Part shown: one piece after another, positions 9,201 through 12,280 of the stretch
How positions within the stretch are numbered: the first letter of the stretch is position 1
Layout: each line of letters starts with the position of its first letter
Assembly (NCBI GenBank): GCA_946803715.1
Contig: CAMPET010000550.1
Location: 1 to 12,280 of the forward strand
DNA from: Beroe ovata
Taxonomy: Eukaryota > Ctenophora > Nuda > Beroida > Beroidae
Direction: 5' to 3'
Length of the DNA stretch: 12,280 bases
Position numbers and translations under genes: made by a program
The notes under the pieces: model-generated
What the model was told of the DNA's origin: nothing
Seen by the model: the letters and a program-made list of their open reading frames with translations, nothing else
Databases searched by the model: none

Positions 9201-12017
9201 TTCAATGATTGGATATCATGATGGATGTAAACTTCTGATCGCAGGAATATAGACCGAAATTCCCTCTTATCATTGACCCTGATGGAGTTGGATGTCAGCG
9301 GATACAAGAACTAGAATCTGATAACAAACTTGTCACAATAGATCTTGCTATCAGGTAACTTACCTTGGAGAAACTCCTTCCCAGTATCACCCCATTATTG
9401 AAGCTCTGAATTATTAGGTAATTGATGAGCTTAATCCAAAATGTTTCGATTGTAAGTTTTATCAATCCTTGTGTTTTTCAGCGAGTCCCGGGCAGTAGCT
9501 GCTCTAGGCCGGGCAATTTCCCTGGGGCTACCTACCATTCTACAGAACATTGGGACCGATATTGCTCCGGTTATCTATCATCTTTTCGAACAACGGAGAC
9601 ATCTAGACGGGGATCGTAAGTGAAAAGACACAAAATCTGTCTGCAATCTCTTATCTCATAGACCTAGAATTTTCAAGGTGTAAACCTACTCATATCAATA
9701 CTTCACACTACAGTTGAAACTATAAAGATGGGTGGTCAGAAGTTCCAGTACAACCGGAAATTCCGCCTCTATCTGGCGACCACTGAACCAGAAGAGAAGA
9801 TCAGCAAGACTCTGCTCAGTTACACCCCTGTCATACAGTTCACACTGAACCCTGCCCTTGTCAAGGAGCTGCTACAGAGCGCGCTCCTGAGCATTGTACG
9901 TGATAATGTGCTCATCAATCCATGATAAATCAATATTATATCAAGTCAGGAAATCCTGATCTGTTACATATGAAGAACCCGACCTAGGACTAACTGGTTG
10001 CGCTTTTACCTATCTTTCCCGAATCCTGCGACTCATACAAAATTCCCCCAAGTTGTTCCCGGCCGTTGGATGGGTGGAAGACGTCGTTCCCCAGAAGATT
10101 GCTGCAGTATCCGCAGAGTTGGAGGAAGCAAGCCGACTGCTCACGGAAAAACTCGACCAGGAAGTGGAAACAGACATAACGGGGCTCAACAACCTACTCT
10201 TACAGCAAGATAAGGTAATACCCGAGGATAAATGGAGTTCTCCTTATACAGAATCAGATTCGCGAGGGATTGAGATAACCTCCAAACCTTCCTCAGTTGA
10301 ACCTGACACTCACAAACCTGCTCCTTTGTAAAGAGAAGTGTTGCGCTATCGCAGACACTCTGGCACCGATCATCAAACGGTGCTCCATTCTCCACTCCGC
10401 GATCCAGTCTCTTACTCACCTCAACTGTAAATACGTTATACCGTTCAAGACGTTCAAATCTTGGATTGTAGAGGCAATCGAAACAACACAGGCGCCGCAA
10501 GTACTTCAGGTAAGAACGAGAGACATGAAAATACACTGCACTTAAACAAGACGTGAATCAAAAACTGTCCAAGTTGGAAGTTTCGTTTTTGCGACTACAA
10601 TCGCTCCCATTCTAACCAGGTGAAGCAAGCTGATGTAAGTGAGATGAGCGAGACTGCGCTCCTAGAGCTATTGGAGGGTCTGAAGCTCCCTGAGAGTGAA
10701 ATGTTAGACAGTATGTTACAGACAGTAACAGCAGCTGTTTGGGATCGTGTTTCCATGTGAGTCCCTACCCGATTACATTGATTACGCCCAGTTCCTACTC
10801 ACTCCTTAGTTTACAAAACCAGGTTTCCGTCGTTCTTCGGCATATGCTGTAATGGTATCCAACGATCTAAATACTAATTTCTCTAAATCTTATCTCACAT
10901 CGGAAGGGGCGTATTCAAGAATGACTGTATGGTTGTCAGCGTGCTGTTCAGCTTCATGGTTGCTACAGAAATCTCGAATCTTCCCGATGAAGTTTATCAA
11001 GTACTGACTAACAGTGAGTCGACTTAATGAACGTCTGCTACAGTTTTCCTCTAAGATACCTAGTTAACATTGATATTGTCAATTTGTCCCCATCAAGTTA
11101 ACTGTTTTCTATCCCCGGACAGTACCGCTGTGTCATTGTATTTCTAGCCCCGTTCTCCCCCAGACATCACGGAGGAGGACTCCTCTCTCGACCTCGGAGT
11201 GGACGATCACCCTGACTGGGTTTCCACGACCCAACAATGGAGACAGATCTGTTGTCTGGAGAAAGTGCCGGCACTCAAGGGTCTCTCCCAGATGATAGAT
11301 ACCAGCTGGACTGGCTGGCTGGAGGATTGGAATCAGCAGCCCTCGCCTGGCATCTGGCATGCTACCAAAGAAGAGGGTAAAGTCGGCCACATTCATTAAA
11401 TCACGGCTTCAATCTATATGTTCATCTATGTTTCTATATTTCATTCATCATTCCTTCAACCCCTAATCCCATTCATCACTTACAAATCAGAAACACATAA
11501 TTGCACCCTTAGTTTCCCCAGCTGAGGCATCATTCTACGACCTCCTAATTCTGCACGTGCTGCAACCACTGCGCGTGCGCGAGGCACTAATCCAGTACGT
11601 GGCGAAAGTTGAACCTCTCTTTTCTCGGCCCGGTAAAATGTACTCTCTGACCGACCTTGGTGACGGCCGACCGCTACTCCTTCTTTACGATCAGAGTCCG
11701 AATAAACTGATCGACTACCTCGAGAAAAACTTGGTGAGTTCAATCACTATTTATCTCAAATTTAATGGGTACAGATATATTGTGCGCTACCTATCCAGTT
11801 TCCTATTTAAATATTGCTGACCGCGAATCTTTCTCTCAGTTGAACAAGGAGAGTCAATGTAACATTGTGACTGTGGGGTCGAACACTTCAGATCTGAATG
11901 ATCTCTTCCTCGACGAGGGATGTCTTGTCCTGCACAAGGTACATCTGGGGAGTAAAGAGTGGCTAACTAGTGTACTCCAGCAGCTAGATGTACTCAACAG
12001 GAAACTCGAGTTTGCAG
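107..12017 (+). CDS. Divergent dynein heavy chain-like gene, internal part (26 exons, both ends outside window)
   Basis: Dynein heavy chains are ring-shaped AAA+ motors that walk on microtubules. Twenty-six exons were placed by GT-AG borders, phase continuity and match to the family order: AAA3 end, AAA4, stalk CC1, microtubule-binding domain, CC2, AAA5, AAA6. Collapsed join: 107-253, 465-540, 739-863, 1034-1166, 3469-3575, 3729-3934, then 4106-4272, 4386-4506, 4721-4821, 4962-5122, 5297-5471, 5588-5822, 5930-6044 (or their second copies at +2230), then 8384-8571, 8658-8848, 8985-9136, 9245-9354, 9482-9615, 9714-9895, 10053-10214, 10336-10509, 10620-10756, 10907-11013, 11164-11376, 11522-11733, 11840-12017. 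All phases fit and no stop interrupts about 1336 codons, so the gene looks under selection. The AAA4 P-loop is degenerate, so motor activity is doubtful. It could be DNHD1-like or a fast-evolving axonemal DNAH; the family is sure, the subfamily is not. Confidence 0.93.
465..540 (+). CDS. Exon 2: AAA3-AAA4 connection
   Basis: Twenty-five codons plus one base (residues 50-74), acceptor ...tccccag and donor gtaagt. It ends in YQSYE, which corresponds to the 'Y.E..d' motif that opens AAA4 in dynein heavy chains. Little else is conserved. Phase 1 at its end fits exon 3. Confidence 0.82.
607..713. repeat. Degenerate 21-22 bp tandem repeat in intron 2
   Basis: Successive blocks starting near 607, 629, 651, 672 and 695 share a purine-rich start, a central CAA/CCA and a T-rich end (for example ACCAATCTTTTTCA at about 615 and 658). 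Short minisatellite inside intron 2 (541-738); no function is implied. Confidence 0.6.
739..863 (+). CDS. Exon 3: AAA4 N-terminal helix
   Basis: Residues 75-116. The pattern of a leucine-rich opening (GTLREY), a central helix and a closing hydrophobic strand (DIHLYD) matches the stretch that precedes the AAA4 P-loop, where typical dyneins read 'M.LVLF.DA..H'. Acceptor ...cacgccag, donor gtaagta. Ends in phase 0. Confidence 0.87.
1034..1166 (+). CDS. Exon 4: AAA4 with degenerate Walker A
   Basis: Residues 117-160 plus one base. LISRVVHVLNNP (121-132) matches the conserved 'H..RI.RVL..P' that leads into the AAA4 P-loop, and HVLLVADG (137-144) is the P-loop strand. Normal dyneins continue GVGGSG(R/K)QS; here residues 142-151 are ADGCCDIANK, with no glycine-rich loop and isoleucine 148 at the lysine/arginine position. 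Nucleotide binding at AAA4 is therefore unlikely. Donor gtaagt opens the 2.3-kb repeat-bearing intron. Confidence 0.88.
1100..1138 (+). other. AAA4 P-loop position, degenerate
   Basis: Codons for residues 139-151, aligned to the family consensus LLVGVGGSG(R/K)QSL through the well-kept flank RVVHVLNNP and strand HVLLV. Only glycine 144 of the glycine-rich loop survives; the phosphate-contacting basic residue and following serine/threonine are replaced by isoleucine 148 and asparagine 150. The alignment is by eye. Confidence 0.8.
1323..1868. repeat. Repeat unit 1 (diverged)
   Basis: About 546 bp with many substitutions against units 2 and 3. Its second half (ATTTCAAACCTGTGGGAAAC from about 1646) is closer to unit 4 than to units 2-3. 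At its left edge CCTGAGG (1320-1326) and CCTCAGG (1334-1340) form a short perfect hairpin that the other units have lost. Confidence 0.85.
1869..2411. repeat. Repeat unit 2
   Basis: 543 bp, nearly identical to unit 3; the only differences I found are two G/A changes near 1881 and 1893. The near identity implies recent duplication or homogenisation. Confidence 0.92.
2412..2954. repeat. Repeat unit 3
   Basis: 543 bp, near-identical to unit 2 and continuing without a break into the head of unit 4. Confidence 0.92.
2955..3424. repeat. Repeat unit 4 (chimeric, internally deleted)
   Basis: The first ~240 bp match unit 3. From about 3200 the sequence switches to the unit 1 type (catctctcc, then the atttcaaacctgtggg block), with about 65 bp missing near 3218. 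The tail then decays into unique intron sequence. Such a chimera fits unequal crossing-over between diverged units. Confidence 0.85.
3469..3575 (+). CDS. Exon 5: AAA4 after the P-loop
   Basis: Residues 161-196. YTLTDFCADFTGAIVEAGVK (177-196) matches the family stretch 'Y....W..DLK.LL..AG..GK' between the AAA4 P-loop and Walker B. Acceptor ccccccag, donor gtagga. Phase 1 in, phase 0 out, exactly compatible with exon 4 across the enlarged intron. Confidence 0.88.
3729..3934 (+). CDS. Exon 6: AAA4 Walker B region
   Basis: Residues 197-264 plus two bases. GKKIVFLLQE (197-206) aligns with 'GK..VFLFTD' of AAA4; the usual TD is replaced by QE, so an acidic residue remains but not in the classical form. 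VAGLFSAEE follows as the equivalent of 'VPNLF..EE', then the helix ending FQFFLK, equal to the 'F..FFI..V' before sensor I. The donor is AA|gtgagt, leaving phase 2. Confidence 0.92.
3741..3764 (+). other. AAA4 Walker B position, altered
   Basis: Encodes VFLLQEHE where canonical dyneins carry VFLFTD.Q. The hydrophobic strand is kept and glutamate 206 replaces the aspartate. Together with the lost P-loop this suggests AAA4 has a structural role only. Confidence 0.65.
4028..4066. repeat. Heptamer-like repeat and hairpin in intron 6
   Basis: GGTCATT, GGTCAAT, GGTCAAT and a related TCAATGA follow one another, ending in a perfect inverted pair CAATGA (4052-4057) and TCATTG (4061-4066). It occurs again at +2230. 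It lies in intron 6 close to the left edge of the large direct repeat. Confidence 0.55.
4106..4272 (+). CDS. Exon 7: AAA4 sensor I and arginine region (copy 1)
   Basis: Residues 265-320. NVQENLRVVMTTS matches 'RV..NLHIVL.MS', and STRYPSMLNCINVMWLPHW (288-306) matches 'RMFPSL.NC.TIDWF.PW', with arginine 290 kept. The proline and glycine after MS in most dyneins are absent. Acceptor ccctccag; the donor gtttga is weak, but phase and exon 8 homology support it. Confidence 0.9.
4386..4506 (+). CDS. Exon 8: end of AAA4 before the stalk (copy 1)
   Basis: Residues 321-360. A helix with NLGHLLTNIHKT followed by DFEVFVKK matches the family's 'IH.SV......YVTP.SYLELI..F' that leads into the stalk. Acceptor cttacctag, donor AA|gtaagt. 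Phase 1 in, phase 2 out. Confidence 0.87.
4555..4695. repeat. Internal tandem duplication in intron 8
   Basis: Units at 4555-4630 and 4634-4695 share CAGTA, CAGTATC, CTACGAATCAAG and CAATGACTTTGAC in the same order with small indels. An old two-copy duplication makes up most of this intron. Present again at +2230. Confidence 0.75.
4721..4821 (+). CDS. Exon 9: start of stalk helix CC1 (copy 1)
   Basis: Residues 361-394. Charged helix (KFVDIYTDQFVVIKEKREHL then LEKSLACIRK) equal to 'F..LL..K......R...GL.KL' at the base of CC1. This antiparallel coiled coil carries the microtubule-binding tip away from the motor ring. Acceptor gtttacag, donor gtaagt. Confidence 0.88.
4909..4961. repeat. Short tandem repeat next to exon 10 acceptor
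   Basis: Variants of (CTTACAATACTTACCGAT) recur about every 15-16 bases: CTTACAATACTTACC, CGTACAATACCGACC, CGTGCAATACTTACC. The last copy supplies the cttaccag splice acceptor. Present again at +2230. Confidence 0.65.
4962..5122 (+). CDS. Exon 10: stalk helix CC1 (copy 1)
   Basis: Residues 395-448, almost wholly predicted helix, rich in E, K, Q, L and A with heptad-like spacing (LEARLAREATVLVEKDEGV), then HKFMMSQQQYKVAQIQQ. It corresponds to the middle of CC1. Acceptor cttaccag, donor gtgggt. Ends in phase 0. Confidence 0.88.
5297..5471 (+). CDS. Exon 11: end of CC1 and entry to microtubule-binding domain (copy 1)
   Basis: Residues 449-506. ALPQLE matches the family's near-invariant 'ALP.L..A' in distal CC1. 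LTELRSINKPDSNI (483-496) matches 'I.E.KS...PP..V' at the stalk tip boundary, including the proline, followed by the hydrophobic helix IIVAVIMLL (H1 of the microtubule-binding domain). Donor gtaagt. Confidence 0.92.
5588..5822 (+). CDS. Exon 12: microtubule-binding domain (copy 1)
   Basis: Residues 507-584. TWNKGGKRLLAGIDRLIEHL matches 'W...KK.L.D..FL..L', then MFDETPLPDKALESVTQLL matches 'FDKDNIP...L.KI...', then the helix ending LSLWVVGVVK equals 'LC.WV.A...Y'. The fold that contacts tubulin therefore appears whole and family-sized. Begins TA, completing Leu as TTA (TTG in the second copy). Donor AA|gtgagt. Confidence 0.93.
5930..6044 (+). CDS. Exon 13: stalk helix CC2 (copy 1)
   Basis: Residues 585-623. 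FHVQLLNKVQPAILRVEKAS and ALDIARQKL match the opening of CC2 ('Y..V...V.PK...L..A...L'). Acceptor ttctgcag, donor gtaagt, phase 0 out. In this copy it faces only a truncated exon 14. Confidence 0.9.
6151..6181 (+). CDS. Exon 14 fragment cut by the N (copy 1)
   Basis: First 31 bp of exon 14 (ILQERLDGLQ), after acceptor attctcag. No donor follows because the sequence stops at N6182. The complete exon is at 8384-8571. Treated as a contig-end fragment rather than a real broken exon. Confidence 0.85.
6182..6182. other. Assembly gap (single N) at repeat junction
   Basis: The only ambiguous base in the window sits exactly between the two 2.2-kb copies. It follows ...GGATTACAAG of exon 14 and precedes AGGGCATC of intron 6. 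Reading exon 14 across it meets TAA at 6211-6213. This is what a scaffolder leaves when it abuts two contigs without detecting their overlap. Confidence 0.93.
6336..6502 (+). CDS. Exon 7, second copy
   Basis: No base change seen against 4106-4272; same borders and phases. Either this or copy 1 belongs in the real transcript, not both, if the duplication is an assembly overlap. Confidence 0.85.
6616..6736 (+). CDS. Exon 8, second copy
   Basis: Matches 4386-4506 base for base as far as I could compare. End of AAA4. Confidence 0.83.
6951..7051 (+). CDS. Exon 9, second copy
   Basis: Matches 4721-4821 without visible change. Base of stalk helix CC1. Confidence 0.83.
7192..7352 (+). CDS. Exon 10, second copy
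   Basis: Matches 4962-5122 without visible change. Middle of stalk helix CC1. Confidence 0.83.
7527..7701 (+). CDS. Exon 11, second copy
   Basis: Matches 5297-5471 without visible change. Distal CC1 and entry to the microtubule-binding domain. Confidence 0.85.
7818..8052 (+). CDS. Exon 12, second copy
   Basis: Differs from 5588-5822 at two bases, both silent: the split leucine codon is TTG instead of TTA, and a later leucine is CTC (C at 7867) instead of CTT. Silent-only change in the sole varying exon suggests two functional alleles. Confidence 0.87.
8160..8274 (+). CDS. Exon 13, second copy
   Basis: Same sequence as 5930-6044. This copy is followed by a 109-bp intron and the complete exon 14, so it is the one physically linked to the rest of the gene. 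Confidence 0.88.
8384..8571 (+). CDS. Exon 14: CC2 and lead-in to AAA5
   Basis: Residues 624-685 plus two bases. Continues CC2 (ILQERLDGLQ, then a polar Q/N/S-rich stretch) and the helix that re-enters the ring, where RELEAIPHVKV lines up with 'W......L......L.GD' before AAA5. The polar stretch (DKDSQNSQTVN) replaces the usual charged heptads. The donor is read as AAAGT|gtaaga, which gives the right phase. Confidence 0.87.
8658..8848 (+). CDS. Exon 15: AAA5 N-terminal part
   Basis: Residues 686-749. VFLEGSAAIAAACAVYMGRY matches 'L.GD.LLA.AF.SYLG.F', and LPVEKWLPCLSEHSIPVS matches 'L...W...L....IP.S..F'. It ends in PGFV|G; donor gtatgt at 8849 was chosen over gtgggt at 8845 because only it keeps the frame into exon 16. 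AAA5 is structural in most dyneins. Confidence 0.88.
8985..9136 (+). CDS. Exon 16: AAA5 middle
   Basis: Residues 750-800. GKEPLPENTISLSSIFTLIA aligns with 'W...GLP.D..S.EN..I' of AAA5; the tryptophan and asparagine are not kept. A 50-residue insert-like stretch (CDLLRWNTKHGSTQAHLLG) sits before the 'RWPL.IDP' block, longer than in typical dyneins. Acceptor atttcacag, donor gtaaga. Confidence 0.82.
9245..9354 (+). CDS. Exon 17: AAA5 core strand
   Basis: Residues 801-836 plus two bases. RPKFPLIIDPDGVGCQRIQE matches one of the best-conserved dynein blocks, 'RWPLMIDPQ.QA..WI', followed by NKLVTIDLAI for 'N.L...K'. Acceptor atcgcag, donor gtaact. Confidence 0.92.
9482..9615 (+). CDS. Exon 18: AAA5 end
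   Basis: Residues 837-881. ESRAVAALGRAISLGLPTIL then QNIGTDIAPVIYHLFEQ matches 'L..AI..G.P.LLENV.E.LDP.L.P.L'. The conserved glutamate of LLEN is glutamine here. Acceptor tttttcag, donor gtaagt. Confidence 0.92.
9714..9895 (+). CDS. Exon 19: end of AAA5 domain
   Basis: Residues 882-942. IKMGGQKFQYNRKFRLYLAT matches 'IK.GD.E..YN..FRLYLTT', and TPVIQFTLNPALVKELLQSA matches 'T.I.NFTVT..GLE.QLL...'. The lysine of TTKLPNP is not kept. Donor gtacgt is acceptable; phase 0 out. Confidence 0.93.
10053..10214 (+). CDS. Exon 20: helical bridge before AAA6
   Basis: Residues 943-996. A charged helix (VSAELEEASRLLTEKLDQEV) and GLNNLLLQQDK occupy the place of 'E.R..L......K..L..LE..IL..L', the helix that follows the LLG motif. 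Acceptor cccccaag and donor gtaata are both weak, so the borders rest mainly on phase and open frame. Confidence 0.72.
10336..10509 (+). CDS. Exon 21: helical bridge to AAA6
   Basis: Residues 997-1054. ADTLAPIIKRCSILHSAIQS matches 'AR..Y.PVA.R.S.L.F...' and YVIPFKTFKSWIVEAIE matches 'MYQYSL..F..LF..SI'. The acceptor was placed at gtaaagag before AAG because that keeps phase 0; one codon of uncertainty remains. Donor gtaaga. Confidence 0.82.
10620..10756 (+). CDS. Exon 22: helical bridge, start of 'Y..V.RGLF' block
   Basis: Residues 1055-1099 plus two bases. Predicted helices; the end (LDSMLQTVTAAVWDRVS) lines up with 'L......T..VY..V.RGLFE'. Acceptor ctaaccag, donor AT|gtgagt. Confidence 0.83.
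10907..11013 (+). CDS. Exon 23: 'RGLFE.DKL.F' block
   Basis: Residues 1100-1135. MGVFKNDCMVVSVLFSFMVA matches 'RGLFE.HKL.FSFLL...I', then LPDEVYQVLTN matches '...EW..LL.G'. Acceptor atcggaag, donor gtgagt. Confidence 0.88.
11164..11376 (+). CDS. Exon 24: region before AAA6 core
   Basis: Residues 1136-1206. DHPDWVSTTQQWRQICCLEK matches 'P..WL....W..I..L', then VPALKGLSQM matches 'LP.FKGL', then SWTGWLEDWNQQPSPG matches 'W..W.....PE'. The acidic start (EEDSSLDLGVDD) is not typical. Acceptor ccccccag, donor G|gtaaag. Confidence 0.9.
11522..11733 (+). CDS. Exon 25: AAA6 N-terminal part
   Basis: Residues 1207-1277. SFYDLLILHVLQPLRVREAL then IQYV matches 'F..LLLIRCLRPDR...A...FV', and GRPLLLLYDQSPNKLIDYL matches 'PLIFILSPG.DP...L'. 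The SPG.DP loop, normally the AAA6 P-loop relic, is changed to YDQSPN. The insert between these blocks is shorter than usual. Acceptor tttccccag, donor gtgagt. Confidence 0.92.
11840..12017 (+). CDS. Exon 26: AAA6 'W..L.N.HL' block
   Basis: Residues 1278-1336 plus one base. LNDLFLDEGCLVLHKVHLGS matches '...A...G.WV.LQN.HLA', followed by KEWLTSVLQQLDVLNRKLEF for 'SWL..LE..L'. The tryptophan and LQN are replaced, yet the HL and the strand are kept. Acceptor ctctcag; donor gtgatt is weak. The expected next block, 'H..FRL.LT', is not in the window, so the gene continues beyond 12280. Confidence 0.87.
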
Positions 12018-12280
12018 GTGATTTTTATATCGCTAGTGTCGAAATAGGTTTATAATTCTCAGTGCACGAAGTTGGACGAATCCCAGGACATACCCGACAT
12101 GATATGTACCTACCAGAGTACATAACCCCTTTTCTGCTCTTTATCGGTCAATTTGAGTGAGCATTTGAGGATAGCTCCCAAATGGATCGACCGATTAACT
12201 TGAAACTTCTATCATAGCTCAAGGACCATTAGAAACTCGGACAACCAAAATTTCAAGTTAAGCTGATAATCGGTTCCCTA
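12018..12280. other. Apparent 5' part of intron 26 with inverted repeats
   Basis: No dynein block was recognised after exon 26. Arms ACCGATTAACTTGAAA (12190-12205) and TTTCAAGTTA...ATCGGT (12251-12274, eight extra bases) are complementary, and CATTTG (12162-12167) pairs with CAAATG (12179-12184). The region may hold the edge of a small inverted-repeat element, but it is cut by the window end. Confidence 0.45.

Noticed and set aside
9946-9959. Perfect short hairpin TCAGGA-AA-TCCTGA as terminator or regulatory stem
   Set aside because: Six-base arms with a two-base loop are expected by chance in a window of this size, and it sits in intron 19.
10186-10536. 116-codon minus-strand open frame
   Set aside because: It lies opposite exon 21 and intron 20, where the plus strand has family-matching coding sequence; antisense shadow.

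Overview
The window reads as animal-type (metazoan) nuclear genomic DNA. It holds one spliced gene on the + strand, made of many short exons (about 75-235 bp) separated by short GT-AG introns (86-214 bp, one of 2.3 kb). Nothing bacterial, viral or organellar is visible. The short introns and unmerged near-identical copies suggest an invertebrate with a short-read or heterozygous draft assembly; I cannot name the species.

The gene is an internal and C-terminal part of a dynein heavy chain-like protein. I could place 26 exons from 107 to 12017 that splice in frame with no stop (about 1336 codons once a duplicated block is collapsed). Residue numbers below refer to this 1336-residue collapsed product. 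Order: end of AAA3 (exons 1-2), AAA4 (2-8), coiled-coil stalk helix CC1 (9-11), microtubule-binding domain (11-12), helix CC2 (13-14), AAA5 (15-18), AAA5/AAA6 linking helical region (19-23) and part of AAA6 (24-26). The start (tail, linker, AAA1-AAA2) lies upstream, and the rest of AAA6 and the C-terminal domain lie downstream. The architecture is conserved but the sequence is very divergent. The AAA4 P-loop is degenerate, so this looks like a paralogue that has lost nucleotide binding at AAA4. A DNHD1-like protein is one possibility, not established.

Layout: 1-3468, exons 1-4 and a 2.3-kb intron swollen by four tandem copies of a ~543-bp non-coding repeat; 3469-3934, exons 5-6; 3953-6181, exons 7-13 plus the beginning of exon 14; 6182, a single N; 6183-8414, a second, nearly identical copy of the same block; 8384-12017, complete exon 14 to exon 26; 12018-12280, apparent intron with inverted repeats. 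The 2.2-kb repetition around the N is best read as an uncollapsed overlap between two contigs (probably two haplotypes), because the junction cuts exon 14 in the middle and reads into a stop.

No promoter, start codon, stop codon, polyadenylation site, RNA gene or intact transposon was identified.
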